Source: Magicicada septendecula
Lineage: Eukaryota; Arthropoda; Insecta; Hemiptera; Cicadidae
NCBI GenBank assembly: GCA_034769895.1
Contig: CM068373.1
Coordinates: 21,743,967-21,807,966, forward strand
Direction of reading: 5' to 3'
Length of the DNA stretch: 64,000 nt
Below the pieces are notes generated by a model that was given only the letters and a program-made list of their open reading frames with translations, had not been told where the DNA came from and did no database searches. Of this stretch, positions 1-11,920 are shown piece by piece (within the stretch, counting starts at the first letter, position 1; each line of letters starts with the position of its first letter). The translations under genes and the position numbers were made by a program.

Positions 1-915
1 CATGAACAGGGTTCGAATGAAGAAAATGGAAATTCCAAAAAAGAACATGTTTTCAGTGACAAAGACATACAAGAACAAACTGAAGAACTTGCATCAGCTT
101 ATCCTTCAGACTTGAAAAAAGATAAACTGAGTGCTTTCTCTTTTTTACGAAGTTCGTAAAGAGTCATAGCTATGTGTAAGTGGTCATATTTCTTCAGCTC
201 TAGAATTTTTGAACATGATTTTCAAAAAGGGATTGGAGTCCATCTTTCCTCAAATCTGCACGGCTCTTCATTTGCTGATAGTGGCACAAGTGACTGTTGC
301 ATCTGGCGAGAGAGCTTCTAGTAAACTTACGTGGATTAAGAACCGTTTGCGGTCAACAACAAATGAGGACAGACTAAATCACTTGTTAATGTTAAGTAGT
401 GAACACGAAATCGCCGACAGATTTTCTTTTAAAAATGTAGTAAATGATTTCGCTGCAATGAAGACTACAAAAAAAGTTTTTAATTTTCACTACTCTGCAA
501 TGTTAGGTTTTTGCGCTTTCTAAGCTTGATTTCAGCATTTTTTTTTTCATAAAACATTTAAAATTGCATTGCTAAACTGAAAGATGTAAGTTAAAAGCAG
601 CTTCTTTGAAAAAAATATTAAAAGAACTTGAAACTAAGAATTATTGTTTATGTATAAAAGTAAAAATTACCTCTGTATGTATTAATAAAACTTACTTTAA
701 TTTTTTAAAATATTTTAATTTGCCCTGAAATAGTTGATGGGACAAGGGACAAGTAGTATCAATTAGGGAATCGTTTGGGAGGGTAGGACTGCTATAGGCT
801 ATAGGGCTAAAATGTTAAAGAATGTAGAATGCGGAAGAGTCGCAAAGGTTGGTTAGGCCGTTGGGGTGGGAAGTCTAAATTTGCCCCGGCCCCCAAATTT
901 CTCTCGGCCGCCCTG
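1..915 (+). mobile_element. hAT transposon (ZMYM1-like), 3' part
   Basis: Right half of the hAT seen complete at 51884-53561. The terminus ...ctctcggccgccctg ends at 915, followed by gctatatt, the same flanking octamer as in the other copy. The segment just before the terminus differs from the second copy by about 25 bp, an indel within the C/G-rich subterminal region. Confidence 0.8.
209..523 (+). pseudogene. hAT transposase C-terminal dimerisation domain fragment
   Basis: A 104-residue open frame. Residues 9-45 (FPQICTALHLL...VASGERASSKL) match the hAT C-terminal dimerisation motif found in ZMYM1/P52rIPK-like proteins, and are followed by the usual LxSxEHxIA block. The catalytic core is absent from this frame, so it is a domain fragment and not a working gene. 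The peptide is identical to that at 52830-53144, which fits a recent duplication. The domain call rests on motif recognition only. Confidence 0.75.
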
Positions 916-964
916 GCTATATTTACGTTCTTAATATATGAACAATTGAACAAACACTGCGGCA

Positions 965-1165
965 TGAAGGCATATTAAAATTTGTAATGGAGGGCACAGT
1001 AGAAAGTAAAGTATATTAGCGAAGACCAAGGCTGCCGTATATAAAGCAAATTATGGATGATGTAAATTATGAAACATGAGAAAATGAAGAGGAAAGCATA
1101 AGATCGATCGCAATGGAAGACTGCTGCAAACCAATCTTCGGATTGAAAACATAAGGAGAAGAATA
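965..1165 (+). mobile_element. LINE 3' tail fragment
   Basis: The plus strand reads VMEGTVESKVY, then RRPRLPYIKQIMDDV, then MKRKA-DRSQWKTAANQSSD. This is the C-terminal end typical of arthropod non-LTR reverse transcriptases (GRPR..., then DRxxWRxAANQ). A stop interrupts KA-DRSQ here; the second copy at 53611 has a tyrosine codon instead. Short, 5'-truncated and dead. Confidence 0.6.
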
Positions 1166-1574
1166 AATATGTACGAAAGTATCAATAAATAGAGCTTTCT
1201 CAAACAGTTACTACTGGAGCACAGTGTTACAGTGTATACTGTCGCTAAAGCACGATCTATAGTAAAGATAAAATTGTGTAATTCTATGGAGTCACAACCG
1301 CCGGCAACAGAAAATACCAGGCACAAAATTATGGCGCAATTATACAGACTTATGTGACATTAATATCGCTGTAACTCCACAGTCGCTTCTCTACATTTTT
1401 AGTAAACACAACAGTTAGTGTATATTACCTTTCAACAATCTTCCATGACGTTTCTCTGCACTCTTTTCTGTTGACTCTCTGCACTCTTACTCTGAATTCA
1501 ACAACGTTCATTAAGAAAAGATCAACAGTTTTTCGATCACAAAATCAAAGTTTTTTTTATCGGCCATCTAAGAA
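1166..1574. other. No gene recognised
   Basis: AT-rich sequence between two LINE tails, shared with 53811-54224. The minus-strand open frame at 1051-1326 overlaps the LINE tail antisense and has no recognisable domain. Confidence 0.5.
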
Positions 1575-1925
1575 CCACATGCCAATTTCAATTTTTTACT
1601 CTTTATTCTTTTCTTTTATCACCAATATTCTTTCATCTTTTTACTGTGTCTCTTTTTCCTGTCTTCAGTCCACTTTGAACCTGCGATTTTCTCTCTCCTA
1701 CCCTGGACTCCTTCAATTTTTAACACTTTTCCCAGAAAAACATCTCTTTCAATTGCTTCTTCTGTGTGTGTATTATTTTTTTCTAAATCCTTTTGGACTT
1801 CTTTAATCCAACTTGATGTTGACTTCTTCCCCCACAGATATTTGAAATTTGCTTTGTCAACCTGTTGTCGTCCATTCTATATAGATGTCCAAAACTTATT
1901 TTATGTCTACACAGTCTTTTTATTA
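1575..1925 (-). mobile_element. LINE 3' tail (GHLYRMDDNRLTKQIF type), decayed
   Basis: Antisense of this T/C-rich stretch corresponds to the 93-residue frame at 54268-54549, where GHLYRMDDNRLTKQIF and WTEDRKKRHSKKKKEYW are readable. Those motifs are the C-terminal end of a family of insect LINE reverse transcriptases. In this copy the frame is broken. Confidence 0.65.
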
Positions 1926-2938
1926 TTACAAAAAATGTTTATTTAATCCTAATTAAGAAAACATATGCTTTAATAATGTTATTTACATTAATATGTCCAT
2001 AAAAAATAAAATAAAAATATTGGACGTTGTTTTCCGGCTTCCATTGTTTAGCTTCACGCGCGTTTTCCGTAACCATGGAATTAAACAATTCGGTACACTT
2101 TTCTCAAAAATTGTAAGCGCTATTGAGTTCAATCTTTTTGTGGTTAAAGAGTACAGTGAAAGAATCAAAATGTATGAGAATTGATTTTTTCTCTTGAAAA
2201 AATTAATTTTTCAAAAAATGTTTAATAAACAAAAATTAAAAATTTTTAAACAAAATATTTTTCAAAAAACTTTAAAATGTAACTATTTATATTGGTATTT
2301 TTTCTTGAATTACTTCAATCTAGTACAGTATCTTTTAAATATATCTGTTAAGGTATGGTGGAAATTTCATTTACTCTTCAGTAGATTATTAATTAATGGT
2401 ACGTAACTAAACCCCTGTTCGCATATTTAAAATACATTGGACAAAAAATTGGGGATCCCCTTTAAGTTATTATCACAAGTTTAATAGTCACAACTAATTT
2501 TAACAAATTGCTCCCGATACATTTGAAAGCTTGTGTTCACATATTTACAGAATTTTTTGATCAAGAAGACAAACATTTTAAACAACCAACACCGCAATCA
2601 AAATAATAGTATTAATAAAATAGTAGTAGTAATGTTATCAAATTTTAAATTAATTTTCAGATGCTGTGCAAAAATTAAGCCGATTGTCCTCGAACATACA
2701 AAATTTGTACAAAAACTCTAATAATAACTCAAGTTGATAAGTTTTGTTTTAAAATTGTGCTAAAGAATAAAAGTTTGGAAATTCAAGTCTTTTCTGTTTG
2801 TTATTAGAGATTTATGTAATTTCGTAAAAATTATGTATAGTTATATATAAAATTTTATTGTCGCAATGTAAAAGAATACTACTTACAGGTAATATAACAG
2901 CAACACAATAAGGGATTAGTTAGTTGCACAATAATCTA
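1926..2938. other. AT-rich, no gene recognised
   Basis: No domain, RNA gene or transposon terminus seen. The equivalent stretch in copy B (54560-55595) carries more differences than the hAT part, as expected for unconstrained AT-rich DNA. Confidence 0.5.
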
Positions 2939-3120
2939 ATTCCATGTGGGGCAGCGGTCAAATTCCCAACTCCAAAGTGGGACAACGTAGGATGGAATTG
3001 ATCTCAGCGCGATTCATTAAACCTACGGTCAATCCACCCAGTTGTGTACCTCAGAGATGATCAGCTGGCGAAACTGTACGCATTAACCCATTCCAATGAG
3101 GTGCCTGTATTATTATTACA
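2939..3120 (+). mobile_element. tRNA-derived SINE candidate
   Basis: Begins with an A-box-like segment (tggggcagcggtc; the other copy has tggcgcagcgg, a perfect TRGCNNAGYGG). A degenerate B-box-like gtaggatggaattgatc lies ~40 bp later. It has a tRNA-unrelated body and ends in a short tattattatta tail. This order (pol III head, body, simple tail) is the SINE pattern. No open frame. Duplicated at 55596-55790. Confidence 0.55.
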
Positions 3121-3429
3121 TGCACAATATAATATTGCTTATGTAACTCTCAACGTGTGCTTTACAACGAAACTAATGTCTCTCTGAAAGAGTTTAGCGA
3201 GTTTCACTAAAAAAAAAAAAACTCTTTTTACGGTTCATTTTTTCACACTTTTTATTTTCTCGAGATACAACCTTTGCCTACTCTACTTATTATCAGACAG
3301 GCCGTGATTGAGCACAATGCCCTACAGCTACATACAAAACAGTTGGCTATACCTGTGCACATATGTGAAATTATCATAAAATTTTCTTTGAAAACAAAGA
3401 AATCATGGTGAAAATTTAATATTATTTTA

Positions 3430-3800
3430 CTTGGATAATTAATCATCATCATCACTACCACTCCAAGGATCACTGACATCTTTCTTGCCTGTAGGGACAA
3501 CCCTAGGCAACCACAGGTAGACGGATATCAGACATGCAATTCGAGTCTTTACACCATTTCCTTCTGTGGCCTTCAATCTTCTGGTGCAATGACACAATGC
3601 TTAAATTCCGTCTAATATCCTGGTTACTTCTCCGATCCTAGAGAGAACAACCTTCCGTCCCTCTTAGAAATTTCTTTTTGGCTGCCTGAATCCTCTTCAC
3701 GTCCCTTTTACCATGAGTCCATGTTTACTAGCATACACGAATGTGGTGACAACCACAGTTTTATAAAATTTCATTCGGTTATCCCTTGCATTTGGATGAT
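3430..3800 (-). mobile_element. LINE 3' tail with (atg)n end
   Basis: Read on the minus strand it is homologous to 40985-41450 and the plus-strand tail at 11630-11920. All share the ...gcatgtctgatatccgcctacc... segment and a terminal tgatgatgat run (here at 3438-3452). 5'-truncated with many stops. Copy at 56090-56415. Confidence 0.7.
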
Positions 3801-4183
3801 TAATAAACACAATTTTAACCGATATTAATGTTACAAATTTTTGTGTGTCCGGAAACAGTTTTTGAATATGTTTACAACACCACTGTAATATAAGTATTAG
3901 TTGTGATGATAGTTACTTCTTATATTCTTGTAAAATTAGTGTGATTTAAACAGGTTTGTCAATGACAACTGTATGTGTTCTAAGCTTACCATATAAACAG
4001 GAATGACGTTAGCTGGGGGTGTTCAATTGAGTTGTTGTTGTTCAATTGTTCAACTAAGGCTGCCTGAAAAGCTGTCTTAGATTCATTATGTATGTATAGT
4101 CTCCAGACCGCATTAATAATTGTAAATTTATAAAAGTATAAATACCTTATAGTCCGTCTTGCGGTCTTGTAGTTTTTCAATAT
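3801..4183. other. No gene recognised; flank of PLE 3' end
   Basis: AT-rich, shared with 56416-56790. It probably includes the end of the PLE tail, but I could not place the boundary. Confidence 0.4.
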
Positions 4184-4228
4184 GTATCACTACATGTTTC
4201 GAAAGTAAACTTTCATCATCAGGTATAT
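4184..4228 (-). ncRNA. Hammerhead ribozyme, PLE family 1
   Basis: The minus strand reads CUGAUGA, then a stem II hairpin (gaaag-uuua-cuuuc), then GAAAC-AU-GUA, with a weak stem I (uauac with gugaua, one bulge). All conserved core bases (CUGANGA, GAAA, NUH) are present. Stem III is minimal, as described for PLE ribozymes. It lies ~155 bp past the PLE stop codon. Expected role: self-cleavage of the element transcript or its multimers. Confidence 0.7.
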
Positions 4229-4381
4229 TTCTCCTATTTTCTAGGGCTCGTCAGTGACAGTAAAAAAACAATAAATAAGTGAACAACATAACACAAATAT
4301 ACTAGTCAATACGATTAACGTTGACATAATATCTCGTAGCAGTGCGCACTGTACTATTGTCAACACACAACTGCGTGAGTC

Positions 4382-5485
4382 TCAAAGTTCATTATTTATT
4401 TTCATTACTGTGTCGTATAATATATTGGATTTAAAAAGGAGTTGGTCATTGAGTAAACACTTGTTATTAATTTTGGAAGCTCTGTAAATTTCGAATTCTT
4501 CTAGAGCATCCATGAGTCTGCCTTTGCTACATATGTGTAAGGGTACTAAATTATCTGTGAAACTAGTGTAACTATGGTTTTCATTTACAAGATGCATGGC
4601 GAATGTCGATTTCAAATTTCTAATGTCCCTTTTCGGCATATGTTCTTTGAATCTTTCTAAAAACTTACGTCCAGTCTGGCCGATATAGAACTTGTCACAG
4701 TCACTACATTGTATCTTATATATTCCTGAACTGTTTTCCATTGCTCTAGGTGGTCTTAGATTAAATATATTTTTTAGACTGTTGTTTGTTCGAAAGGAGA
4801 TGTTAATATTAAGTTTTTTGAATTCATTGCTAAGTATATTAGGCATCACATTGGTGTATCCTGCTGTGACATAATAGTTCTTGTCTTTGTCGATTTTTGT
4901 TCTGTTTTTATTTTTATTTTTCATTTTGTATTTGTGTTTACGTATAAGCTTGTCAACTATGTCATCTTTATACCCATTATTTATAGCTATATATTTAATT
5001 GTATTTATCTCCTCTTGATAGTCATTACTACATAAAGGTATACTCAATAATCTGTGTATAAAGGCATTAAAAGGAGCAAATTTCTTTGTTTCAGGGTGAT
5101 ATGAATGAGCGTTGATAACCATGTCTGTTGTCGTTGGTTTTCTATAGAGCTTATAGGTTAAAGAATTGTTCTCTTTTCGTACAGATAAGTCCAAGAAATT
5201 CAAGCAGCCATTACATTTCAACTCCATTGTGAATTTGATCTTACTATTTAATACATTCATATAACTGAGTAACTTATCTATTTGTCTGTCTGTACCATCA
5301 AATACAATAAAAGTATCGTCTACATATCGTGTGTACGAAATAATATTTTTGGATAGTGTGTTGTTAGTAGACAATAAATATTTATTCTCATAAAAGTTTA
5401 AGTAAACCTCTGCCAATAATCCACTCAAGGGGGAGCCCATTGCCCCCTTAGATGTTACGTCACCTCTACAATAAAAGTAATTCAC
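4382..5485 (-). pseudogene. Penelope-like RT C-terminus + GIY-YIG endonuclease (family 1)
   Basis: An uninterrupted 367-codon frame starting at GTG, so the true start is lost. In order: RT motif B MGSPLSG (residues 16-22), catalytic YVDD (54-57), CLNFLDLSV (94-102), YRKPTTTD (114-121), then a Lys-rich linker. The Penelope endonuclease follows: GIYKIQC (254-260), a CxxC pair at 260/263, YIGQTGR (267-273), then a helix with FKEH. RT motifs 1-A are missing, and stop codons lie just upstream, so the copy is 5'-truncated, as is usual for PLEs. The element would reverse-transcribe its RNA at a nick made by the GIY-YIG domain. The copy at 56965-58079 is frameshifted, so this frame survived better after duplication. 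Confidence 0.88.
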
Positions 5486-5740
5486 TCACTACAGTTTTGT
5501 CGCAGAAATAAAAAAAGATGTTTATAGTTGTTAAAGGTAATTATTTTCTTTCTATTCTGTACTAAACGTTTTGTGCGACACACACATCTACCCGAGATTG
5601 TCAGCATTAAAGCGCTACACAATGTTTCAATTATATTATATTGCAGAACGTTCTACATGTTTCTCGGCTATCCCAGCAGAGCCCAGCAGTAATGTTAGTG
5701 TGCGTACGTGACAGTTAACAAGCGTCAACGAACAAGGCTA

Positions 5741-6142
5741 TTCCAGACCATACCGGTCGGCGCACTGTGTTCAAGGCCGCAATCAATTACGCTCTAGTGT
5801 TTTCGAATAGTGTTGACGCGTATTATGGATTATTCTGGAACACTTGTGCTATCTATTTAAAAAACGACAGCTGCCGCTTAGAGTCAGATTACGTCGGGCG
5901 ATTACACAGTGAGTTTAAGTGGGGATTTATTCAAGTGAAATTCGATGTAAAGTGTTATAAATGTGCGGGACCCTACTAGTTGACGTTAATATTGCGTGTG
6001 GACAAATTTTGCATGGATTATTGTACAAGTTGATTATAAACTGTATTTGTGTTAATTGAAGCTGGTGATAAGTGATTTAATTGTTGTCTGTATTTTGTTT
6101 TCTACTGTACCATACGACGATCAGTGATAACGTTGTAACAAT
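5741..6142 (+). repeat. Unknown ~400-bp dispersed repeat, copy 1
   Basis: Runs from ttccagac...ccggtc to ...cgttgtaacaat. Related copies are at 39547-39980, 45370-45793, 50900-51200 (minus) and, by segmental duplication, 58334-58732. The best conserved block includes gcgtattatggattattctg. No coding domain is recognisable and no terminal inverted repeats were seen. It could be a SINE, a solo LTR or an element UTR. Confidence 0.65.
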
Positions 6143-6201
6143 ATGGTTTATGCAGCTTTAGTGTTATAAATAATGAAATTTTGGTCAAATTAAATATCTA
6201 T

Positions 6202-7953
6202 AGTATAACAGCACCAAATATTACCTATTTGGGGTTATATGTTGCCCGCATACTGAAAGCATATTTAAATAAATTATAACAGTCAAAACTCCATTTGAAT
6301 GTAGAGCGTTGAAAATAATGCTTAGTAAAGCGACGCACACGTGGTCATTATGTAATCAGCTCGCTGTACAAGGAGCGGCCACACCCAATCTGTTAATTAT
6401 TAATATCTCGGAAACTAATGAATTAAGGCGAAATCCAACATAGCCAAAATGTTTACCGAAATATTAATAATGACGTGTGCAAATTTTACGCAATATAATT
6501 AACAAATGAAAGAGTTAATTAATTTAATTGAATAACTCCTCTAAAAATAGAGTTACGTTAATGAGATTTTAGTATGTTATAAAGATAATAATTTCTGAGA
6601 GATTGTGTATTTTAGATTTCACACAACTTGGTTTGCAACCAAGTTATTGCAAAATTAAATAAGCACAGGAAATCCGGACCGACAAATTGGTTCCGCCGGA
6701 TTTAATAGTATTAGAAATAATATCAATTCTCCGTCTGTGGGAACCTAACTTCATTCTCACGGACCAAGGGAATTCAAATTTTATGTAGTAGGGAGAGTGT
6801 GTCAGCCAATCAAATCACTTGACGCAAGCCCCGACCAGCGAGGTGTTTTCAGGCTGAAACATCACTCTTCTGCCAGTACTCACGAAGTTAAGACGTAATT
6901 CTTCGATCGTCTAGTAACAATAGTGGTGAAGATCAACAAGAAGACTCTACGTGGTCAACACACACGCAATTACGAACACACTAAACACAGATCAACTGTA
7001 TAGTTCGTAATTGTGGCGTAAAGGCGAGATACTCTTCAGTACATCAACCAAGCTTATTGTGTACTACCAGTTAGTCATAAGCACGCAAGAGATCCACCAG
7101 ACTTCAAGACCAGACTTCAAGAATACAGCAGAGAGGCCGTCTAAGTCATTGGTGAACAGCTGACGAGCAGAGCTACCACTCGAGCGAAGCACACACACAC
7201 ACGCTGACGTGCGACGTGCGAATCGACGAGGGACAGGAACCAGTTCCAGCAGACAGCCGCAGACGTTAAAATATTCACAAACAGCAAGGAAGCAGAGTGT
7301 TGCCGAATTTTGAACTCCACGACCGAATCCAGCAGCTCTAAGCAGATTACTTCCTCTAGCGAAGGACTCGAATCGACGAGGGAAAATCGGAACGACATCC
7401 TCTTCAATAACAGGAAAGCAAAATCCACTTATTTATTTTTCAACATTAAATTTTCTATTTTTCATTTAAAAACATTGTAAATTCAAATAATTCAGGTGCC
7501 ATACAAAAATCAAAGACTCTAGTAATTAAGAATAAATTCATTGTGATAATCTGTATTGCAGTTTAAGTCATTAGTATGCTATAGTTAAGAAATAGAAGTA
7601 GTATAAAAGCGCTATACAAATCTTAACTAACAATCTAATTATTAGTTCATACTGCAGTATAACAGAAGTCGAATCACTAGAAATGAAATAACGTGAACTA
7701 GACTGTCACGTCTAATTTATTTTGGAAAATTATTCTAATTAACTTCATAGTTTTATATTTTGGTTCATGAACATTTAAATTCAATTTAGTAAAAGAGATT
7801 TAATCAAATCTAATCAATTAATTAATTAAAATTTAAATTGCAATTAACTCGCCAAAGAACGAGTTTAGTTTCTTTTTCACTATTAACCAATCGAAAAACA
7901 TTGATTCATTGTTTAGACTGTAAGAAATTCATAATATAATAACCATTTATTTC
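6202..7953. other. Unannotated; possible LTR-like or PLE 5' sequence
   Basis: No coding domain. The 6.6-7.4 kb part is less AT-rich and contains local repeats: gaatcgacgaggga occurs at ~7219 and ~7371, and accagacttcaaga is tandem at ~7098-7122. It lies immediately upstream of the PLE, so some may be its 5' region. I cannot support a specific call. Confidence 0.35.
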
Positions 7954-10136
7954 TTGTGTGTTGTTGGAGTAATAAACAACGTTTTATTACCCCATATAAC
8001 AGTGTTTTATTGTTGTACGATAAAGCCTACCAGTCTCACAAAACTCTCCCCCTTTAAAGTAACCTATTTTGTGTGTTGTTGCAATAAATTTGAGATTACT
8101 AGCTTGCGAACTTCAAATCCAAAATATGAGCATGATATCTTACCACAAAAAAATGATTTAGTACAAAAAACAAAATTACTAAAACTTATCACAACTAAGA
8201 TAAGTAGTAAGAGAGTAACTACTATGTCATCACCAGTAAATAAATTTTATAACAGAGTGGAAAATTTCTCAAATACAAACTTTACTCAGAAAAAACGAAA
8301 TCTGTTAAATAAAGTTTTGAAATATTGTCCAAACATACGGTACAAAAGAGACATGGAAATGTTATGTGTAAATACAGAAATAGCACTTAGTAATGTAGAT
8401 AACCCAGATACAAGAAATAATGAATTAGTTTCCTGTGCAAACATTATATCAAAAAGTAATAAGAATAAGTACAGTCTAAAAGATTCAGATAAGTACATAG
8501 TTAACAGTTTAAAACAAAAAATTAATTCAAATAGTTTAGTGGTTTGCAAAGCTGATAAAGGCAATACGATTACAATAATAAATAGGAGCGAATATATTGA
8601 AAAGACAGAACTTCTCTTCAGGAATGACAATTTCAAGATATTAAATGATCCCACTAATAAGTTTCAAAAACAAATAAAATCAGTTATTAAAAATTGCCCT
8701 AATATATTTTCAGACACAAAAAGTTTCATGCTAACTATGATGAACCCAAAAGCTCCTGTTTTGTATAGTTTACCAAAAATACATAAACCTAATTGTCCCA
8801 TGCGCCCAGTTGTTTCATATGTAACTGCACCTGCATATAAAGTCTGTAAAAAACTTAATGAATTATTGCCAAAATATATTAACTTTAACCCAAAGTATGC
8901 TATTAAAAACACTTAACAATTAGTTAATAATATAAAAAATGTACATTTACCACTGAATGCAAAATTAGTTTCATTTGATGTTAAGAATTTATTTCCGTTT
9001 ATACCTGTAGATGTTGTGTTGTCTATCTGTTCCTCACATATACAAAATACTTTAACCTTAAATAGTGATCAGAAAAAAGAATTATTCTCGGCCTTAGATA
9101 TTTGCATAGGACAAAATTATTTTCAGTTTAATAATAAAATCTATAAACAATTTAATGGCTTACCTATGGGCTCTCCTTTATCACCTTTATTAAGTGAAAT
9201 CTTTATGACATTTTTGGAAGAAAACATTTTTACATCTGATAACCCCAACATAAAATATGTTTTTCATTGGGCAAGGTATGTTGATGATATATTTTGTATC
9301 TGGACGGGAACAGATAGACAGCTCCATATGTTCTTAGATTATATTAATTCCTTTTATAGTAGCATGCAATTTACACTTGAAACAGAAAATATGAAAAGTT
9401 TAAATTTTTTGGATTTTACCATTACTAGATCACAAAATAATAGTAGTTTTCAGATATATAGAAAACCTACTTTTACAGATACCGTTATACATAAACAATC
9501 ACTAACATCATGGCACATAAAATTAAGCAGTTTTCATGTAATGGTTAATCGTCTCCTTATAGTTCCTTTATCCAAAGAAAATTTCAATAAAGAGGTAGAT
9601 ATTATAAAAGCCATAGCACAAAATAACGGTTATGATGAAAGAATAATTAACTCTTTAATTTAAAAAAAAAACAGAAGAAAATTACTTTAAAAGAATTTTA
9701 TTCCATAGAGCCAGATCAGGGTAACAAAAAATTTCACTTAACAAATTACATTCCGTGTATAACAGATAAGATTAATAATAGGTTAAAAAACCATGGTCTT
9801 AACATGGTATCAGTAAACAAACGTAATCTTTTTTCACTACTAGTCAATAATAAAGAAAAATCTAATACACTGGAGAAAAATGGAGTTTATGAAATACACT
9901 GTGCAGAATGCGATGCTATTTATATCGGACAATGTGGCCGTGCTCTGAAACATCGCATTTCTGAACATAAGAAGGCGATTTTAACCAATACATCTAATAC
10001 AGGTTTTGCAGATCATTGCTTACAACACAATCACTTCATAGACACAAAAAACATAACACTACTCCACAACATACAAAAAGGTAAAAAAATGGATTTGTTA
10101 AAAATTTTAGAAATTAAAAAATGCGATAAAAAATAA
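7954..10136 (+). pseudogene. Nearly full-length Penelope-like element ORF (family 2), two lesions
   Basis: RT plus GIY-YIG protein read in three pieces. 7954-8913 gives KADKGNTITIINRSEY and YSLPKIHKPNCPMRPVVS. An in-frame TAA at 8914-8916 interrupts it, and the same frame continues with FDVKNLF (motif A), LPMGSPLSP (B), YVDD at ~9278-9289 (C) and YRKPTFTDT to 9660. A frame change at the A-run 9663-9672 then leads to GVYEIHC, a CxxC pair and YIGQCGR (~9921-9941). Apart from one nonsense codon and one A-run frameshift, all PLE hallmark motifs are present. The N-terminal start is uncertain; an in-frame ATG lies at 8224. A decayed relative lies at 35900-36410 on the minus strand. Confidence 0.88.
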
Positions 10137-10453
10137 CAAAAGTTTAACCAATGAACAGACTGAATTTTGTGTATCCCCTTTATTAAAATCTGTTATTTAG
10201 TTTAGTTTATTTTATATTATTTTGAATGTTCATCATTATTTTAAATTTTGCATTCAGTTTATATTTAGTTCAGTTAATTTTATATTTTGCATTCATGATT
10301 GTATTTAGTTTTTAAAGACACCAGACCTTCCCTTGTCTCATGCACACACTCCCCCCCTCGCCATCACATCACAGATGTTCCAGATACGCCCTAAACAGAT
10401 GTTTACCACCTACACTACTCTAACATCCTGTGTTCAGTAATTTCATTCACTCG

Positions 10454-10494
10454 CTCTTTGACAATGGCTTAAGTTAGTCGAAACAGCTGTCAGA
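10454..10494 (+). ncRNA. Decayed hammerhead-like motif at PLE family 2 end
   Basis: cucu-UUGACAA-stem II-GAAAC-agcu-GUC-agag: stem I (CUCU/AGAG) and GAAA...GUC are kept. CUGANGA has changed to UUGACAA, so cleavage is unlikely. It lies ~320 bp after the ORF and just before A-runs that look like the element end. Confidence 0.45.
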
Positions 10495-10499
10495 GTTAA

Positions 10500-10984
10500 T
10501 TAAAAAAAAAAATTAAAAAAAAATGTTGTGAAACTTACCAAGTGTTTTTATATATTTTACAAAACTTTTGTATTACAAGAATTTTAGTTTCAATACACAA
10601 CAAAATTTACCTAAATGTTTACCAAAATTATCACTCTGAAATAACATTGGTATAATTATAGTTTTCATTTATAGCTATAGTACACTGCAAAACATAAATC
10701 TTGAGTCAAAATTATTTTTTAAAATTTGTTAGTTTTGAAAGTGTAAAACTCGCATCACTTTGAAAGAGAAAAAAAGAGAACAAAGTTCAGAAAAACGAGT
10801 TAGCCAACGTGGCGTGCAAATACGTAAAAACGTTTCGTCTTGAAAGCAGAGAGTTCGGATTATTTTGTTTATTGGTAATTTGTTTTGAATTGGATCTGGT
10901 GTGTGTGTGTGTGTGTGCGTACGCAAAATTAAAGAAGTGATAATTGGATCAATAAGTAGATAAGCCTGTATAGATAGAGGCCGG
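10500..10984. other. No gene; short (GT)n
   Basis: AT-rich. A (GT)10 run lies at ~10898-10918. The apparent minus-strand frame over it (THTHTH...) is the microsatellite and not a gene. Confidence 0.5.
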
Positions 10985-11215
10985 TAAAGATTTAAATTTC
11001 AATATTGGTTAACACGAAACGAACAATTACATTATTGATCACACATACTTTTCGATACACTGATTCCAACACAAAATTCGAATCCCAGCGCCAATTCCCT
11101 CCCACCAGCAACCCCCACCACACACACCTACATCCCATAACCGTTACTGTACAGACATTCAGTATTTAAATCCCATTGAAGAAGACGAATACCACGTCGA
11201 AACGTCTGGGTAACA
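10985..11215 (+). mobile_element. PLE 3'-end fragment (family 6) with hammerhead-like motif
   Basis: Similar to 37200-37395: both have the cacttttcga...caattcc...cccccacca stretch and then a ribozyme-like end. At 11171-11211: ccca-UUGAAGA-(agacg...cgtc)-GAAAC-GUC-uggg. Stem I (CCCA/UGGG) and stem II are good, with the first core C changed to U. Only the tail of the element is left. Confidence 0.6.
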
Positions 11216-11390
11216 AAACCAAAAAGTAAGTGTTCATAGTGGAAGTTTAGTATATATATATAATATTGGTTAACACGTTCTCTGCCGTCGTATTTAGCCT
11301 ATTCCGCCTCCCTGGACAATAATGGTTTTGTATCATTTTTGAATCTATTAGGTTGATAAATTAACGTTTATTGGTATTATCATACCCAGA

Positions 11391-11629
11391 ATGCACGAAT
11401 TGTGTTCTTACGATCTTTCGGACAATGTGACCGACTCGACGTGCTATGGTTATTTTTCTCGTCTCACGCCGCGTCGGGTCGGTCATGCTTTCCGTCATCA
11501 CTATGAGTTGGTCAAAACGGAAGGAATAGCAGTGGGTGTAAAGAAGCACTGTAAAGGATTTTATGAGAAAGCGGTTCGAGAAGGAAAAGCGCCTCTAGAA
11601 AGAAGAAAAGTAAAAAAGGTTACTATATT
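11391..11629. other. Open but unrecognised segment
   Basis: A plus-strand frame of 91 codons (11391-11666) has no domain I recognise, and it runs into the LINE tail. It could be upstream LINE sequence. No function is claimed. Confidence 0.3.
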
Positions 11630-11920
11630 TTGCTCAGGGGGTCCAAAAAGCCATTCTTATCCTTAACATGTTTTAATACTTTTCCATTCAATAATTTAAA
11701 TATTTGTAATTTTTTGAACAGAAGAAGATGGTGTGAACACTTGAATCGCATGCCTGATATCTGTCCACCTGTGACTGCCTTGGGTTATCACCCTATTGAG
11801 AAGAGAATAATTGTCGGTAGACCGATGAGATGACTTCTGGAACAGATCTGAGGCCTAGTCCGTGGATTGATGATGATGATAATGACGATGATGATGATGA
11901 TGATGATAAAGAGAAAAAAG
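11630..11920 (+). mobile_element. LINE 3' tail with (gat)n end
   Basis: RRWCEHLNRMPDICPP, ALGYHPIEKR and IIVGRPMR form the H...RMxD...P...GRPxR pattern ending many insect LINE reverse transcriptases. The segment ends in a (atg/gat) repeat at ~11869-11908. Same family as 3430-3800 and 40985-41750 on the minus strand. Confidence 0.7.

Larger units (their letters stand above)
1..6201. repeat. Segmental duplication, copy A (left-truncated by the window)
   Basis: Base 1 aligns with 52622, and collinear similarity runs to about 6201/58795, where both read ...ttaaatatctatag and then diverge. The first ~870 bases look identical; the rest has scattered substitutions and small indels, roughly 95-98% by eye. 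Five unrelated element types lie in the same order in both copies (hAT, LINEs, SINE, PLE, unknown 400-bp repeat). It is therefore a duplicated genomic block and not two insertions of one transposon. Both copies are in direct orientation about 52.6 kb apart. Confidence 0.93.

Noticed and set aside
8286-8912. Two minus-strand frames of 122 and 82 codons
   Set aside because: Antisense shadows of the PLE reverse-transcriptase reading frame.
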